Assembly (NCBI GenBank): GCA_963853835.1
Contig: OY970828.1
Location: 64,410,861-64,474,860 of the forward strand
From: Calendula officinalis
Lineage: Eukaryota; Streptophyta; Magnoliopsida; Asterales; Asteraceae
Direction of reading: 5' to 3'
Length of the DNA stretch: 64,000 nt
Positions 54,490 to 64,000 of the stretch are shown one piece after another. Both the position numbers and the translations under genes were made by a program. Under the pieces are notes generated by a model, which did not search any database, had not been told where the DNA came from, and saw nothing but the letters and a program-made list of their open reading frames with translations. The stretch's first letter is position 1; each line of letters begins with the position of its first letter.

Positions 54490-55633
54490 TTATATTGGTA
54501 TGCTTGCACTTTTGCAGTCTTTCATTGCAAACTTTTCCAAGATGTCTCTGACATATTTTGATTGATTGATCAAAATACCATCTGATCTTTGATTAATTTG
54601 GAGTCCAAGAAAGAAGTTCATTGGACCCATTGAGCTCATCTTGAATTTGATCTGCATTATTTCTTCAAACTCTTTGCACAGTTGATCATTTGTTGATCCA
54701 AAGATGATATCATCTACACATATTTGGACCAGTAGTATATCATCTTTGACCTTTCTAGTGAACAAAGTTTTGTCATTTGCACCTCTTTTGAAGTTATTCT
54801 TCAATAAATATGATGACAATGTGTCATACCAGGCTCTTGGAGCCTGATGAAGGCCATATAGAGCTTCGTCTAGTTTGTACACATAGTCATCATGTTCTGG
54901 ATCTTCAAATCCTAAAGGTTGACACACATACATTTTTCACATTTATTTGATAGACCTTAATTTTCTTGAATGAAGCATATGCCAGAAATATCCTTATTGC
55001 TTCAATTCTAGCAACAGGAGTGTATCCTTGGGCTATTCCTTCTTCTTGAGTGTATCCTTAGGCTACAAGTCTGGCTTTGTTTTTGATCACTATACCTCTT
55101 TCATCTTTCTTGTTTCTGAAGATCCATCTTGTTCCAATGGGTCTTTTTCCTTTTGGTAGAGGTACATGAGTCCATACAGCTTGTAATTTGAATTGAAGAA
55201 GTTCTTCTTGCATTGCTATAATCCAATTTGAGTCTTTCATAGCTTGTTGAATCTTCTTAGGTTCCTCCTGTGACAGAAAGCATTCATACATACATTCATT
55301 AGAGATTAGACTAATGTTACGAACATTTGTATTCAGTGATGAATTGAATTTGCTTCTTGTCTGCATGTTTGAATTGACATCACTTAGGACTAAGTCCAAA
55401 GGATGATTCTTTTCAGTTCTGGTGCCATGTACTTTGTCAACAGCTAATTGACTATCAAGGTTTGACTCATTGGATTCAGGGATTTGGGCATCTGTCCATG
55501 TTTCTTCCTCATTTTCTGGATGTTGTGGAGATTCTTCATTGCTACTGGTATCAGTAGTAACATGATTTTCATTTGATTCAGGAGGTTCATTGTTAGTACT
55601 GACATCATTATTGTTTGGTTCATCATTATTCAT
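54490..55633 (-). pseudogene. Copia reverse transcriptase, broken
   Basis: The N-terminal part (55058-55633) includes VWTHVPLPKGKRPIGTRWIF and KNKARLVA, ending at a stop. About 54935-55057 is out of frame and short: the region that normally carries the first part of the palm is partly deleted. The C-terminal part (54490-54933) has VYKLDEALYGLHQAPRAWYD and the catalytic VDDIIFGSTN, with Cys in place of the usual Tyr before VDD. Confidence 0.92.
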
Positions 55634-56872
55634 TTAAGTTTCTGAGTTACTACTGGGATCAGTAGTATCTTCAGAAGTTGAGTTGTTACTGGTATCAAGA
55701 TTGCTAGGGTTATCTGAGTTACTACTGTCCTTAGTATCAACTGTGGGATCAGTATTAACTAAAATATATTTCATTATATCTTGATTATCATTGAATGATG
55801 ATGATCCTCCTTGTTGACTTTGATTGTTCGAATCTCCTGCATTGTAATCGTAATTAACATCAAAAGATTTGGTTAGATTATCAATGTTAAATAACCAATC
55901 TGGACCATTTCCCTGTTCATTCATCAAATTTTCATTAAAGGATACATTTACACTTTCTTCAATGATCCTTAGCATTTTGTTGAACACTCTGTAAGATTTG
56001 CTTTGAGTTGAGTATCCTACAAAGATTCCATCATCTGCTTTGCAGTCAAACTTACCAATTTGCTCTCTTGTAATTAAAATTGTACAAGGACAACCAAATG
56101 ATTTTAAGAAACTTATTGATGGTTTTCTTTTGTTAAAAAGTTCATAAGGTGTTTTAAAATGAGGCTTAACTATTAATACTCTGTTCTGAACATAACAAGC
56201 AGTATTAACAGCTTCAGCCCAAAAAGTTATTGGTAATTTTGAATCTGCAAGCATGGATCTGGCTGCTTCAATAATTGTTCTATTTCTTCTTTCAGCTACA
56301 CCATTTTGTTGTGGAGTTCTTGGTGAGCTGTACTGCCTGTCAATATCCTTAAGATCACAGAAATTCATTAGATTAGTATTTTTAAATTCTGTGCCATTAT
56401 CACATCTAATGGCTTTCACTTTGAGATCTCTTGTATTCTCCAGTTTGACAATTAGATTCTTTATGATCTCACTTGTTTCATCTTTGGTCCTAAGAAAGAA
56501 AACCCAAGTATATCTGGAAAAATCATCAGTAATAACAAGACAGTATTGTTTCTTTCCAATATTCATTACATTTGTAGGTCCAAATAGGTCCATATGTAAG
56601 AGTTGCAAAGGGTTAGAAATAGAGTTAATTGCTTTGGTCTTATGAGAAGTCTTGTGTTGCTTGCCTTTTAGGCATGCAACACAGTGATGATCACACATAA
56701 ATTCTTTTTGAGGTAATCCAACTACCAAATTCATTTTGACTAGATTATTCATATTTTTAAAATTTGTGTGACACATCCTTCTATGCCAGAGTTCTGATTC
56801 ATTTATGTTTGCCTTGGTTATAAAACAGTTGATCTCATTTGAAGAAATGAGTTCTCTCCTATATCCAGGCAA
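55634..56872 (-). pseudogene. Copia integrase
   Basis: A zinc-binding HHCC region (ELWHRRMCHTNFKNMNNL ... HHCVACLKGKQHKTSHKT) is followed by the DDE core: LHMDLFGP (D), RCDNGTEF (D), PQQNGVAERRNRT (E). The C-terminal region ends in a Ser/Asn/Thr-rich linker with TTDP. 412 residues are open here, followed by an in-frame stop before the RT fragment. Confidence 0.93.
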
Positions 56873-57015
56873 TACACATTATTTCTCCTTGGTGTTCTTA
56901 AAACAACATATTTTTCATCTAAAATAAAGTCAGGAGAAAGAATGATGCACTCTATATCTGTAAAAAGAATTTTGTTCTTTTTATCACAGACTTGTGAGAC
57001 ACTAACCAGATTATA

Positions 57016-57240
57016 TTAAAGTTCAGCAACATAAAATACATCATCAAATTTAATCTTACCATTTGAAACTGTACCTTTACCTGTAATCCTACCACCTCTT
57101 GGATTTTCACCAAAAGCAACATATCCACCTTCAAAAGACTTGAAATCTCTAAGAATTTGAAGATTTCCAGTCATGTGCCTAGAGCATCCACTATCAATAT
57201 GCCATGTTCTTCCTTCTTCAGGGATCTGAATGCTCTGCAC
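57016..57240 (-). pseudogene. Copia aspartic protease fragment
   Basis: WHIDSGCSRHMTGN contains the DSG active-site triad of Copia proteases. FKSFEGGYVAFGENPRGGRI and GKGTV follow. It is out of frame with the integrase. Confidence 0.9.
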
Positions 57241-58378
57241 AAAAAAATAAATGGATTAGTTAATTTTGGGAACCCAAGCTTGTTTTGTCTTAGGTTCATC
57301 CTTTGAAGAGTAAGATTTTTTCAATGGATGAGCTTTGTATGAAGTTTTGGTCTTCATTTGATGTTTATTACTAGTATTTTGTTTTACTACTGACCTAGGT
57401 TTATACCCGTAGTGTTTGGCTTTAGGGTATTTTATTACTGATGGACCAGTAGTATTTGGATAATTTGAGTTTTTGGCATAGTCAGTAGTATTTGATAATT
57501 GTGTCCGACAGCATTGTAATTAGGATTTTTACAAGTAGTAAACCTGGAATAGTTCCTACTGACATTAGAAAAATTTGAATATGTTGGAATTTGATTTTGC
57601 TTTCCATTGTTTTTAAAATAATTACTTCTGTTTGGACTTCTATACCTGATATTTTGCACAAATCTTTGTTCAGTTCTCCCAAATTTAGGAACCTCAACAT
57701 GTGGATTTTTAATTTCTTTTGTTTCTGCAGTTTGTTTTAGTTTAATGCTTTTGATTTTTCTTTGTTTTCTTTAAATTCTTTAAATTCTTTGCAGTTAATT
57801 GGATTGAAGTGACAGTCCTTTGCTATGTAGTTAACTTTGTTGCAAATTAAACATGTTAACTTTGTTGATTTAGCACCTTCAAGCTTTCTTTGTTCTTTTA
57901 ACTGGTTCAAGTTTCTTTGATTGCCCCTTCTTAAAATAGTTGGTATATTTTCTGAGTTATATTTAGGAGATTCAGTTTGACTTTGTGTGGTATGAAAACT
58001 TGTATCAGTTGAATTTGTTGTTTGATCATCATCAGATGAATCATTACTGGTTTCAGTTTGACTCTCTATTTTTAATTCATTTAAAATTCTTTCTGAGCTT
58101 GACTTTAGAGGAGGAATAAAATTAGATGGAGGTGGAACTGCATGATATCCAACTCCATGAATAACTTTTTTAGTAGTTTGATTACTGGTTAATTCATCAA
58201 TTATTTTAGAACTTCTTTCAAATTTTTTAATAGTTAATTTATTGTGTTCTAATTCTAATTGACATTCTTCTAATTTAATTAGAGTTTCTTTTAACTTTAA
58301 CTCAGCATATTCTTTATCATAAGTTGTTTGTAATAATTCATCTTTTATCTTTTTATCTGTTATTTGATAGATTTTAAT

Positions 58379-59675
58379 TTAATTTTCAAGATCAGCTATA
58401 CAACCATTATATTCAATTCTTCTGTTTCTATTTAAAATCATCTCATCAAGAGTTTCTTTGTTAAGTTTTTCTAATTCTTTATATGCTTTAATGCATTCAG
58501 GAGTGCAAGATTTAGAATGTACCTCAGTAGTAGAATCGGTAAAGGCCATAAGAGCTTGATTTTGAGCATGTTCCTCTGCTTGAAAGCTCCAGTCATATCC
58601 TTGACCCTCTTGAGACACCAATGCAGTTGAGTTTGAGGTGTTGTTTTTATTGTAATTTGATCTTTGATCTTTGCTAGGACACTCTCTAGCAAAAGTGACC
58701 AAGATTACTGCAGTTGTAGCATTTGACTTTGGTTTTGTCAAACCCAGCACGATCACCTTTGTTGTAGGTTAGATTCTGTCTGCCAGTTCTTTTGAGAAAT
58801 CTTTTTGTTCTTAAACTCAGCAGAGCCATCTGTCATTTGATGTCCATCTCTTCCAGATCATCAGGATTGAGTTGTTCCAAATCTTCACTAATCAGTGCAG
58901 TGTGCACATGACTAGTAAAAAAGGATTCTCTTGCTATATCTTCAATTCCTACATTCTTTGTAGCATCTGGACCTGGTCCTGTACTAGACACAAAAGCAGC
59001 ATTGTTTGAAGGTAGAATATGAGTTTTATTACTTACCTCAGATTCAAACACTCTTAGTTCATTGTACAGTTCATCCAGTTCTTTCTCTTCCAATGCATCT
59101 CCTTATCTACATATAACAGTATACATAGACCATTCTTCACCAAGAGATCTGAGGAACTTTCTGTTTACATCATCATTGTCTGGTTTAAAACCAACTTGAT
59201 TGAGTTCACCAATAAGTTTGTTGATTCGGTCAAAGACTTGTGACAATGATTCATTCTTCTGGCCTTTGAAGTTTTCAAAGTCTTGCTTCAAAACGGACTT
59301 CATGTTCCTTTTGGTGCTTTTGGTGCCAACAAACCTTTTTTCCAGTGTCTGCCACAACTTCTTAGCATCATCATATTCAACAAATAAATGTTGATAGTCA
59401 TTAGGAATAGCAAGCAAAAGAGTGCTTAAGGCTTTGAGCTCGATTCCTCTGTCCTTCTTTTCTTTTTCACACTTGAGTTTGTCAGATTCAGTTGATGAGC
59501 TTGTTAGTGGAACATGAATGGTTTTGTTGCCCTCAAGAACAACTTCCCACATGGAATAATCAGTAACAAGCATGTATTGCTTGATTCTGTTTTTCCACAT
59601 CCCAAAGTTGTTGGGAGTGAGAATTGGAATTTTGTTGGCCTGTGTGCTTTCATTGTTATCAGACATGATTATCAA
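58379..59675 (-). pseudogene. Copia gag (UBN2-type), broken
   Basis: Starts MIIMSDNNESTQANKIPILT and continues NFGMWKNRIKQYMLVTDY and LWQTLEKRFVGTKSTKRN, the UBN2/DUF4219-type capsid of plant Copia gag. Stops interrupt it at 59103 and near 58830. The zinc knuckle near 58700 (CYNCSNLGHF...) contains an extra base that shifts frame. Spacer sequence toward the protease (57250-58378) is Asn/Ser-rich with short frames (57435-57659). Confidence 0.92.
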
Positions 59676-59735
59676 TTTTGAGTTCGAAAGTATGAAACTT
59701 TTTGATGTTCTTAATTCGTAGATCTAGAACCTAAT

Positions 59736-59747
59736 GCTCTTATACCA
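59736..59747 (-). other. Copia primer-binding site
   Basis: Sense TGGTATAAGAGC, one base different from the initiator tRNA-Met complement TGGTATCAGAGC, two bases after the LTR. Confidence 0.88.
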
Positions 59748-59749
59748 CT

Positions 59750-60236
59750 TGTCAGGATCGAATAACTCGAACAAGTTATTTAGAAACACAGATCTACTAA
59801 CAAGAGAAGTTACAGCGGATTAACACTCTTGTTATTTGATTATGAAGAATGAAAAACTGTAATTGAATAAGAACAATAATAAGAACACAGGTTATCACAA
59901 AAAGCTTCAATGTATATTGATTATATCGAACAATACACACGTACGTTTACAATTCGTAAGGAACTATTTATAATAGTCCTTGAAGCCTAAACTATTAACC
60001 TAGTTATTTTAGGATACGATTACAATTGAATTACAAAAGATAAACATTCTATAACTAACTCTACTAGAATCTCGGACATGATCTGCTCTTTAATCGTCAT
60101 CAGTAGTAAACTTGATCGTCAGTAGTATATCCAAGATCAGTAGTAACAATGCTTTTCTTCCCCATCAGTACTAACTTTCAGAATCGTTGATCAGTACTAA
60201 CTGTAGCATCAGTACTAGAATGTTTATATCCCAACA
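59750..60236 (-). repeat. 5' LTR of the Copia element
   Basis: 487 bp, matching the 49268-49753 copy with about 12 substitutions and one single-base indel. Confidence 0.95.
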
Positions 60237-61165
60237 AAAACAAAGTATCCAGATTACAAACTACCAATAAAAAATAACAAAACTATCGAACTAAACTATC
60301 ACCACAAACAACACACCAAAAACTTACAACCACCAGGCCCAAATGAGAACCAAACTGCAGCAGTCAAATTCCCGAAGGGTCATTCATCCAAGGTCCCCAT
60401 TCGTTACATCCCCATTTCATTTTTATTCTATGTTTGATCCATAGGAAAGCTTGTACTTGAGCTTGTACAAACATAGATCGGACACACCCACCTTTATTAT
60501 CGAATACGGACTCGTTTATGAATTTCCAGATATGCCAAAGTACCGATAGAAAAGCTGTAAAAAAGTGATCTTCCTTCACCTTTGAGAGATTGACCCGAAC
60601 CCTCCAATTAAGCAACAAATCCAGATTATGAATCTGGCCGATATCAATCCGCCACCACCTGCAAAAACTTAGTCAGAATTCTCGAGTTTTGCTACATGAC
60701 CAAAATAAATGTTCCACATTTTCGATTTCCCTTTCGCACAAGCTACAAACGGCAGAAGGAAGCATGGTATCTCTTTTCAAAAGGTTGAAACAAGTCGTAA
60801 GCCGTTTGTGAAAAAATCTCAAAAAAAACACGTTAACTTTAATAGGGACCGTTTTGGTCCAAAGCATATTTGAATCGGGCTGTGGGCCCAGCAACGTTTC
60901 TTCAATAGCGAGTCTAGCCGATGCAACACTAAAAATTCCATCTTTCTCGAGGGCCCAAGACCATACAATCTGCCCTGTTACTGGGCTCGGACTCGCTTGT
61001 AACCAAGCATCAAGTGGGATGTTATACTTATTTAATTGATCTTAACAATGTTATTCCAAACGCCCGGAAAATTATTAGTCGGTATATTATGGCACGAGAT
61101 ATTGTGTAACGACACAATAACTGATTTCCATAACGACCAATAATTAAAACGACCTGAATTAAATC

Positions 61166-61375
61166 GACAAATAATTTTTTTTTCGTTAGTAGGGTCCTAA
61201 GTCTTGCACGTGAAACTACGGTTTTTATTCTCCATTTTGGTCAACCTTTTACTTAACAAATAAAAATTACAAAAGTAAAAGACAACCCCACCAACCCTCA
61301 CCTCCTTCAATCTCAATCTCTCTCTCTCTTTAACACCAACCATGCACAATGTCTATGATTAAGTAAAAATTTATA
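61166..61375. other. Short spacer with a CT run
   Basis: (TC)n at 61311-61330. No gene seen. Confidence 0.5.
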
Positions 61376-61380
61376 ATGTA

Positions 61381-61890
61381 TGTTAGGAATATTTCTATAA
61401 TATTCATTAAAGATTTGATGTGTCAAAACTTATAAAGTACAAGGACCTAAATTGAAAATATGGAAGTCAATATTTGAATAAAGATTTAGGAGATAATCAT
61501 AAATGTAAAAGATATAGTATATCTTTATTAGCTTAAAAGATTTAGTATTATCTTTTCCTTGTAAATCTCTAGGTTTTCTAGTATATAAAGAAACCTAGAG
61601 GTATAGAATTAGTTGTTCTTGAAACCCACGTTTTAACGTGTATGTGTGTGTACTCTAAGCCTCAAGGTCGTTTGATCCTGTTAACCAAAACCGTTCTACA
61701 TATTTATATGTAGAATTGGGGCTTTTAGTAATCATTGTATATAAAGATGATGATGAAACCTTGTTTAGCAATACAAATCTGTTTATTTAATTCCGCAAAT
61801 TTATGATTTGTATATTCTTATTCCAAGATTATGAACTAACTATTCAGGAGCCTAAAGATCGATTTTATTAGAGTTGTTCTAAACTCAGCA
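61381..61890 (+). repeat. 5' LTR of the small LTR element
   Basis: 510 bp, TG...CA ends. It contains TACATATTTATATGTA, an inverted repeat at which the 3' LTR is 13 bp shorter. A TATATAAAG-like box lies at about 61581-61589 (AGTATATAAAGAAACC). Confidence 0.92.
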
Positions 61891-62404
61891 ATTGGTATCA
61901 GAGCGAGGTGGCTCCAGATCTGGAATAAAACAAGGATTTATCGATGAGCACATGAAGAATCAAGCATAAAAAGAAAAAAAAGAAAAAGAAAAAGTCAATC
62001 AACGTATATGGTCACTTTTATGAAGACACAATTGATCAAGGTTAGTCATGCATAAAATCTTGGTGTTCTTATTAAAAATATTGGTTGTCTCTTGCCTATT
62101 TGAGTGCTTCTTACGATCATGAAGAAATAGACAGAAGAGACAGAAATTCAATTATTAAAAAAAAAAAGGCAACGAATCTTCACGCATGAATCGAGTTTTC
62201 ATGTCATAATGTGCTGAATTTACATCAAGATTTAAAGGATATTGTTCAAAATCTTCACGAATATCTAATTTCTAAATGTGTCCCAGTAGACCCACCGCTA
62301 GTTGTACGCACACTCTTCTCAACTTTTGCAAAATCATTTGTTTGCTTTTATCAACTTTTGCTTCATTGACTTTTAGTCCATCTTCAAAGTGTTTATGCTA
62401 GTCA

Positions 62405-62645
62405 CATATGTTACTATTGGTCGCAACTTATTACTGCTGATCGCAACTAGTTTTTACTACTGATCCGGTTCTACAAACGTTACTACTGGTCACAACGGTT
62501 AATACTGATGATCGTTTTTACTACTGATCACCTTAAAATTACTACTGATCAGTAGTAAATGAGGAAAGTAGCAAGTTACTACTGATCTTATTAATTCAAA
62601 GTTTGCTACTGATCCTCATAGGTACAAATTTAGTACTGATTTCTT
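62405..62645 (+). repeat. TACTACTGATC word array in the small LTR element
   Basis: About ten variants of TTACTACTGATC (TTACTGCTGATC, TTTACTACTGATCC, TTACTACTGGTC, TTTGCTACTGATCC and others) occur in 240 bp. The same word is frequent in the LTRs and elsewhere in the Copia element at 49-60 kb. Confidence 0.85.
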
Positions 62646-63307
62646 CCTCATAACCGATACATCATATTTTGGAAAACATGACACACACCATGTTCATTCC
62701 ATACTACAGTTTATTGAAAGTATCCGGTTTAATCACTTATTATTATTTATTCTCGATAAAAAGAGGATGAAAATAACTTGTGATATCAATGTGAAACGAA
62801 TCACATTATTCACACACACAGGTTGAAGGCTTGATGAAGATAAAAGAAGATGATTTTATTTGTTACATATTTGATCTTCATCAGTTGATTATAGAAGAAG
62901 AGTGATTATATTTTATTTGAAGAAGAAGTTGAAAGTCTTACTACATAAGATGTTATGTAAACATGTAACTGCAATTCAACAGAATCTTAACGAAAAGATC
63001 TGTTGAAGACCAAGATGTCCTTCATACAAGATTATGACGTTGCTGATTACTATAGTTAGACGGAATGTGATGCATAGTTTGAGTTTCTACTTCAACTTCA
63101 AATAGAAGATAGTTGGTTTTCAATGTAATTGATATAGCCTTGAAAAACACAGGAATGATATCACACTTTTAGGGGAAGAAAAAGTGTTGATCATTCAAGG
63201 GGAAGTTCAAGTTTTTCAGATTTGTATTTGATTATGTCAAAAAGGGGAAGAGACTTGAAGATTCCAAGCTAATTCTATAAGTTTTGTCAAATCAAATAGG
63301 GGAAGAT

Positions 63308-63804
63308 TGTTAGGAATATTTCTATAATATTCATTAAAGATTTGATGTGTCAAAACTTATAAAGTACAAGAACCTAAATTGAAGATATGGAAGTCAATAT
63401 TTGAATAAAGATTTAGGAGATAATCATAAATGTAAAAGATATAGTATATCTTTATTAGCTTAAAAGATTTAGTATTATCTTTTCCTTGTAAATCTCTAGG
63501 TTTTCTAGTATATAAAGAAACCTAGAGGTATAAAATTAGTCGTTCTTGAAACCCACGTTTTAACGTGTATGTGTGTGTACTCTAAGCCTCAAGGTCGTTT
63601 GATCCTGTTAACCAAAACCGTTCTACATATTGGGGCTTTTAGTAATCATTGTATATAAAGATGATGATGAAACCTTGTTTAGCAATACAAATCTGTTTAT
63701 TTAATTCCGCAAATTTATGATTTGTATATGCTTATTCCAAGATTATGAACTAACTATTCAGGAGCCTAAAGATCGATTTTATTAGAGTTGTTCTAAACTC
63801 AGCA
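63308..63804 (+). repeat. 3' LTR of the small LTR element
   Basis: 497 bp. Matches the 5' LTR apart from the 13-bp deletion near 63628 and about five substitutions (for example GGACC/GAACC, GAAAAT/GAAGAT, TTGTTC/TCGTTC). Confidence 0.92.
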
Positions 63805-63809
63805 ATGTA

Positions 63810-64000
63810 TATCACCACCATCATCGGCTTCACAATCACTCTTTAGTCTAATGGCTTTACAGATGAGGAAAAAGAAGAAAAGTTGCAATTCTAATAAGTA
63901 ACGGATCCAGAATCAAAGTCAACAGTTAACGTTCATATCATAACTTTTTTTGACATCCACTAATAAAATATCTTAAAGGTCGCCGAGAAGGAAACAATAA
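63810..64000. other. Window edge, no gene seen
   Basis: Short AT-rich sequence after the LTR element, with no recognisable feature before the window ends. Confidence 0.5.

Larger units (their letters stand above)
49268..60236 (-). mobile_element. Copia LTR retrotransposon (Sire-type), 10,969 bp, inactive
   Basis: Minus-strand element with LTRs at both ends, PBS next to the 5' LTR (59736-59747) and PPT next to the 3' LTR. Flanks GAAAC and AAAAC (4 of 5) are a slightly decayed TSD. Order in the sense direction is gag, protease, integrase, reverse transcriptase, RNase H (Copia order), then an extra long ORF before the 3' LTR, as in Sireviruses. LTRs differ at about 12 sites plus an indel in 486 bp (about 2.5%), so it is clearly older than the 15.3-kb element. 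At least six in-frame stops, several frameshifts and a deletion in RT inactivate it. Confidence 0.93.
49145..61165 (-). mobile_element. LINE 3' part, split by the Copia element
   Basis: An 11-base T-run (49145-49155) is the poly(A) end of a minus-strand LINE, whose 3' UTR continues to 49267. The Copia element then intervenes (49268-60236). Coding sequence resumes from 60359 upward on the minus strand: the C-terminal NDKGGC...AFLWIKHR and WGPWMNDPSGI stretch (60364-60618), the zf-RVT domain (60673-60894; VPIKVNVFFLRFFHKRL, CSLCEREIENVEHLFWSC), and upstream WSWALEKDGIFSVASA and FPGVWNNIV (to about 61165). Stops and frame changes are present. It is the same family as the 3.3- and 8.0-kb LINEs. 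No TSD was found, so the 5' limit is approximate. Confidence 0.8.
61381..63804 (+). mobile_element. Small non-autonomous LTR retrotransposon, 2424 bp
   Basis: LTRs 61381-61890 (510 bp) and 63308-63804 (497 bp) with perfect 5-bp TSD ATGTA (61376-61380 and 63805-63809). PBS TGGTATCAGAGC is at 61893-61904 and a polypurine tract AAATAGGGGAAGAT at 63294-63307. The 1.4-kb interior has no coding frame. The LTR start TGTTAGGAATATTTC and the PPT resemble those of the Copia element (TGTTGGGATATAAAC, TTAGGGGGAGAT), suggesting a Copia-dependent element. LTRs differ by about five substitutions and a 13-bp indel. Confidence 0.92.

Overview
The window is repeat-rich, AT-rich nuclear DNA from a flowering plant. 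The genes are plant-specific: a class I TCP factor, a type I MADS factor and a chloroplast-type NFU scaffold with plant introns. Between them lie nested Copia, Ty3-type, LINE, hAT, Mutator, PIF/Harbinger, Stowaway and Helitron elements. A eudicot is clear. Asteraceae is my guess from general element style and cannot be proved without a search.

Three protein-coding genes look intact: a TCP transcription factor (5219-6700, +), a type I MADS-box factor (41651-42478, +) and a four-exon NFU2-like Fe-S scaffold (43452-44753, -). Two further host genes survive only as pieces. One is an EI24-like gene lacking its 5' half and internal exons (34880-35484, -). The other is the first coding exon of a RanBP1 gene carried inside a Mutator-like element (27573-27710, -).

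Layout: 1-3.3 kb, a TIR-element end, AT-rich DNA and a MITE; 3.3-4.9 kb, a dead LINE; 5.0-6.9 kb, TCP; 7.4-9.2 kb, MITEs, a LINE tail and an eroded Helitron end; 10.2-12.7 kb, Helitron 1; 12.7-25.2 kb, a nest of hAT elements, one split by a very young 9.8-kb LTR element that has 2730-bp LTRs but no coding capacity; 26.0-28.4 kb, a TIR element containing the RanBP1-carrying element; 28.7-30.1 kb, three Stowaway MITEs; 30.7-32.5 kb, a PIF/Harbinger element with a decayed ORF1; 33-36.4 kb, a hAT-like minisatellite element, EI24 fragment and Tourist MITE; 37.6-40.1 kb, Helitron 2; 40.3-40.8 kb, a solo LTR; 41.6-44.8 kb, MADS and NFU2; 45-48.75 kb, repeats ending in a third Helitron terminus; 49.1-61.2 kb, a LINE split by an 11-kb Copia element with an extra ORF downstream of pol; 61.4-63.8 kb, a small LTR element without coding capacity.

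The intact genes share no visible pathway. Most of the biology here is transposition: who inserted into whom, which host exons were captured, and short motif arrays that probably serve the transposition machinery. Boundaries marked by matching target-site duplications (TSDs) were read base by base. LTR divergences are minimum counts made by eye.
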